Positions 61,988 to 64,000 of a DNA stretch of 64,000 nt are shown piece by piece; the stretch's first letter is position 1, and every line of letters begins with the position of its first letter. The position numbers and the translations under genes were made by a program. The stretch is from VRUE01 sp963770315 (GTDB lineage: Bacteria; Actinomycetota; Thermoleophilia; Solirubrobacterales; 70-9). The stretch is from NCBI GenBank assembly GCA_963770315.1, contig CAVYPC010000002.1:2728001-2792000 (forward strand). Reading direction: 5' to 3'. Under the pieces are notes generated by a model, which saw only the letters and a list, made by a program, of their open reading frames with translations, did not search any database and was not told where the DNA came from.

Positions 61988-64000
61988 CAGGCGCCGGGGG
62001 TGAGCGCGGTGAGCACGATCCGCTCCTGCTCGCGCGCGTGGGCGACCGAGTAGCCCTCGCCCGGGCTGGCCCGGGTCGGGCGGCCGACGTAGCCGAGCTG
62101 GACCCCCTCCGGCATCAGGTCGGGGAGGCGGCGCGACATCACCTTCCAGCAGCCCATGTTGCGCGGCTCCTCCTGCGCCCAGACGATCTCCTTCAGGTTG
62201 GGGTAGGAGGCGATCAGCTCGCTCAGCTGCTCCTTGGCGAACGGGTAGAGGAGCTCGACCCGGGCGATCGCGACGTTCTCGGCCGCCTGGCGCCGTTCGC
62301 TGGCATCGATGTCCCAGTAGACCTTGCCGGTGCAGAGCACCAGGCGCTCGATCTTCTCGCGCCGGTCCTCGGCGGCGGGGTCGTCGAGGATGAAGTGGAA
62401 GTGACCGTCGGTCAGCTCCTCCACCGAGGCGGCGGCACGCTCGAGCCGCAGCAGGCCCTTCGGCGTGAAGACGATCAGCGGTCGCGGCTTGCGGATCAGC
62501 GCCTGCCGCCGCAGCAGGTGGAAGTACTGGGCGGCGGTGCTGGGGTTGGCGATGCGGATGTTGCCCTCGGCCGCCAGCGCCAGGAAGCGCTCGATGCGGG
62601 CGCTGGAGTGCTCCGGCCCCGAGCCCTCGTAGCCGTGCGGCAGCAAGAGCGTCAGGCGACTGGTCTGCCCCCACTTGGCCTCGCCGGAGACGATGAAGCT
62701 GTCGATGATCACCTGGCCGGCGTTGGCGAAGTCGCCGAACTGCGCCTCCCAGAGGACCAGGGCTTTCGGCGTCGCCGACGAGTAGCCGTACTCGAAGCCG
62801 AGGCAGGCGATCTCCGAGAGCGGGCTGTTGTAGAGCTCGAAGGGGGCGGTGGCGGAGGCGAGGTTCTGCATCGGGCAGTAGGGCAGGCCCGTGTTCTCGT
62901 CGTGGAGCACGAGGTGGCGGTGCGAGAAGGTGCCGCGCTCGGTGTCCTGCCCGGTGAGGCGGATGTGGACGCCCTCGCTCAGCAGCGAGCCGAAGGCCAG
63001 CGCCTCGGCGTGGCCGAACTCGATCGCGCCGCCCTCGAGCGCCTCTGCCCGGTTGCCGAGCGGTTTGCGCAGCTTGCGGTGGATCGTGAAGCTCTCCGGC
63101 ACCTCGAGCAGCGCCTCGTTCAGCTCCCGCAGCTGGGCCAGCGGAAGCGCCGTCTCGACCGGTGGGCTGGCGCTGCGGTCGAGTTCCCCCGTGCTCGAGG
63201 TGGTCACGGTGGGGTCTTCGTACTCGCCCAGCTCCATCTTCTTGCGCAGGTCCTTGAGCGCCGCCGACATCTCGTCGTGACGCTCCTTGCGCGCGCCCTC
63301 GACGTCCTCGCGGGCGATCGTCCCCTCCTCGATCAGCTTCTCGGCGTAAATCTCGGAGACGGGGGGGTGCGACTTGATCTTGGCGGCGATCGCCGGTTGC
63401 GTGTAGGCCGGCTCGTCGGTCTCGTTGTGGCCGTAGCGGCGGTAGCCGATCACGTCGATGACGATGTCCCGCCCCCAGCGCTCGCGGTAGGCCATCGCCA
63501 GGCGGATCGCCGACGAGCAGGCCTCGACGTCGTCGGCGTTGACGTGGACGATCGGCACGTTGAAGCCCTTCGCCATGTCGGCCGCGTAGGGGGTGGAGCG
63601 GGCGTCCTCGGGGTCGGTGGTGAAGCCCACCTGGTTGTCCTGGATGATGTGGATCGTGCCGCCGGTCGTGTAGCCGCGCAGCGCCTGCAGGTTGAGCGTC
63701 TCGGCGACCACTCCCTGACCCGGGAAGGCGGCGTCGCCGTGCAGCAGCACCGGCACGGCGCGCTTCGGTTCGTGCTCGAGCTTCGGCCCGTCGAGCTCGG
63801 ACTGGATGAAGCGGGTCGCGCCCTCGACTACCGGGTCGACGAACTCGAGGTGGCTCGGGTTGGGGAAGAGGCGGACGGCGATCTTCTCGCCGTCGTGGGT
63901 CTCGTAGATGCCCTGGTGGCCGTAGTGGTACTTGACGTCGCCGGTGCCGCCGTGGGGGATAGCCGCGACCGCCTTCACCTGCTCGATCTGCTTGGAGCCC
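61987..64000 (-). CDS. kgd: 2-oxoglutarate dehydrogenase E1 / multifunctional Kgd, C-terminal part
   Basis: At least 670 residues are visible; the 5' end is outside the window. Thiamine-diphosphate-dependent decarboxylase blocks: HGGTGDVKYHYGHQG, PNPSHLEFVDPVVEG, LHGDAAFPGQGVVAET (metal-binding GDAA), DNQVGFTTDP, IDVIGYRRYGHNETDEP, GQDTERGTFSHRHLVLHDE, and the C-terminal WAQEEPRNMGCW. It commits 2-oxoglutarate to succinyl-CoA. In Actinobacteria the chain usually also carries an N-terminal E2-like succinyltransferase domain (Kgd); that part is not visible, so E1-only SucA is possible. Followed by the coupled DUF3817 gene. Confidence 0.93.
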   Translation of the reverse strand, partial: GSKQIEQVKAVAAIPHGGTGDVKYHYGHQGIYETHDGEKIAVRLFPNPSHLEFVDPVVEGATRFIQSELDGPKLEHEPKRAVPVLLHGDAAFPGQGVVAETLNLQALRGYTTGGTIHIIQDNQVGFTTDPEDARSTPYAADMAKGFNVPIVHVNADDVEACSSAIRLAMAYRERWGRDIVIDVIGYRRYGHNETDEPAYTQPAIAAKIKSHPPVSEIYAEKLIEEGTIAREDVEGARKERHDEMSAALKDLRKKMELGEYEDPTVTTSSTGELDRSASPPVETALPLAQLRELNEALLEVPESFTIHRKLRKPLGNRAEALEGGAIEFGHAEALAFGSLLSEGVHIRLTGQDTERGTFSHRHLVLHDENTGLPYCPMQNLASATAPFELYNSPLSEIACLGFEYGYSSATPKALVLWEAQFGDFANAGQVIIDSFIVSGEAKWGQTSRLTLLLPHGYEGSGPEHSSARIERFLALAAEGNIRIANPSTAAQYFHLLRRQALIRKPRPLIVFTPKGLLRLERAAASVEELTDGHFHFILDDPAAEDRREKIERLVLCTGKVYWDIDASERRQAAENVAIARVELLYPFAKEQLSELIASYPNLKEIVWAQEEPRNMGCWKVMSRRLPDLMPEGVQLGYVGRPTRASPGEGYSVAHAREQERIVLTALTPGA

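Overview
The window is a high-GC chromosomal segment from an actinobacterium, most likely class Thermoleophilia (order Solirubrobacterales or a relative). The phylum call rests on GC-rich third positions, an actinobacterial IleRS with a Gly-x-His-His motif, an AcnA with an acidic insertion, a Kgd-type 2-oxoglutarate dehydrogenase, and a cyclic-di-AMP riboswitch ahead of an NlpC/P60 hydrolase. The class call is weaker. It rests on very large secreted repeat proteins and on short-signal-peptide collagen-like and beta-repeat proteins, which I associate with that class.

Layout. 1-6.3 kb: end of an unrecognised gene, a SpoIID/LytB protein, an aldehyde dehydrogenase, a compositionally foreign AAA ATPase, fumarase and a lipoprotein. 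6.3-12.4 kb: an M15-like peptidase, a benzoylformate decarboxylase-type enzyme, a long FAD/Fe-S 2-hydroxyacid oxidoreductase and an SDR. 12.4-22.1 kb: ileS, a tautomerase, thioredoxin, a dolichol-phosphate-mannose-synthase-like glycosyltransferase, polX, a tRNA-like cloverleaf, a trehalose-phosphatase-like HAD enzyme, a split TauE/SafE permease pair and a PAC2 protein. 22.2-26.7 kb: a RecB/AddB-like helicase-nuclease carrying an in-frame palindromic element, an inositol-phosphatase-like enzyme, and a basic coiled-coil protein behind two LexA-type boxes. 26.7-35.5 kb: an ECF sigma/anti-sigma fusion coupled to a secreted protein, a UDP-sugar decarboxylase/epimerase, then methylmalonyl-CoA mutase and an acyl-CoA carboxylase beta subunit around a beta-repeat surface protein.

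35.5-52.8 kb is the accessory core. A nucleotidyltransferase (toxin-antitoxin-like) pair is followed by four TetR genes, a surface-protein locus (collagen-like, NHL/PD40-like and a 951-residue modular protein), five more TetR genes, VapBC and a Fic protein. Four of the right-hand TetR genes repeat the order, orientation and subfamily of the left-hand four, and the two divergent promoter regions share sequence. This looks like a duplicated regulator cassette bracketing surface genes.

52.8-64 kb returns to housekeeping: a complete spermidine/putrescine-type ABC operon (potA-D order on the minus strand), the riboswitch-controlled NlpC/P60 protein, an SDR, aconitase, a DUF3817 membrane protein and the C-terminal part of 2-oxoglutarate dehydrogenase. 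Fumarase, aconitase, 2-oxoglutarate dehydrogenase and methylmalonyl-CoA mutase show oxidative central metabolism with propionyl-CoA entry.

Many genes have a TANNNT -10 box ending 6-9 nt before the start codon and no Shine-Dalgarno sequence, so leaderless transcription appears common and was used to choose several starts. No CRISPR array, insertion sequence, rRNA gene or prophage was seen. No gene-free stretch exceeds about 300 bases.
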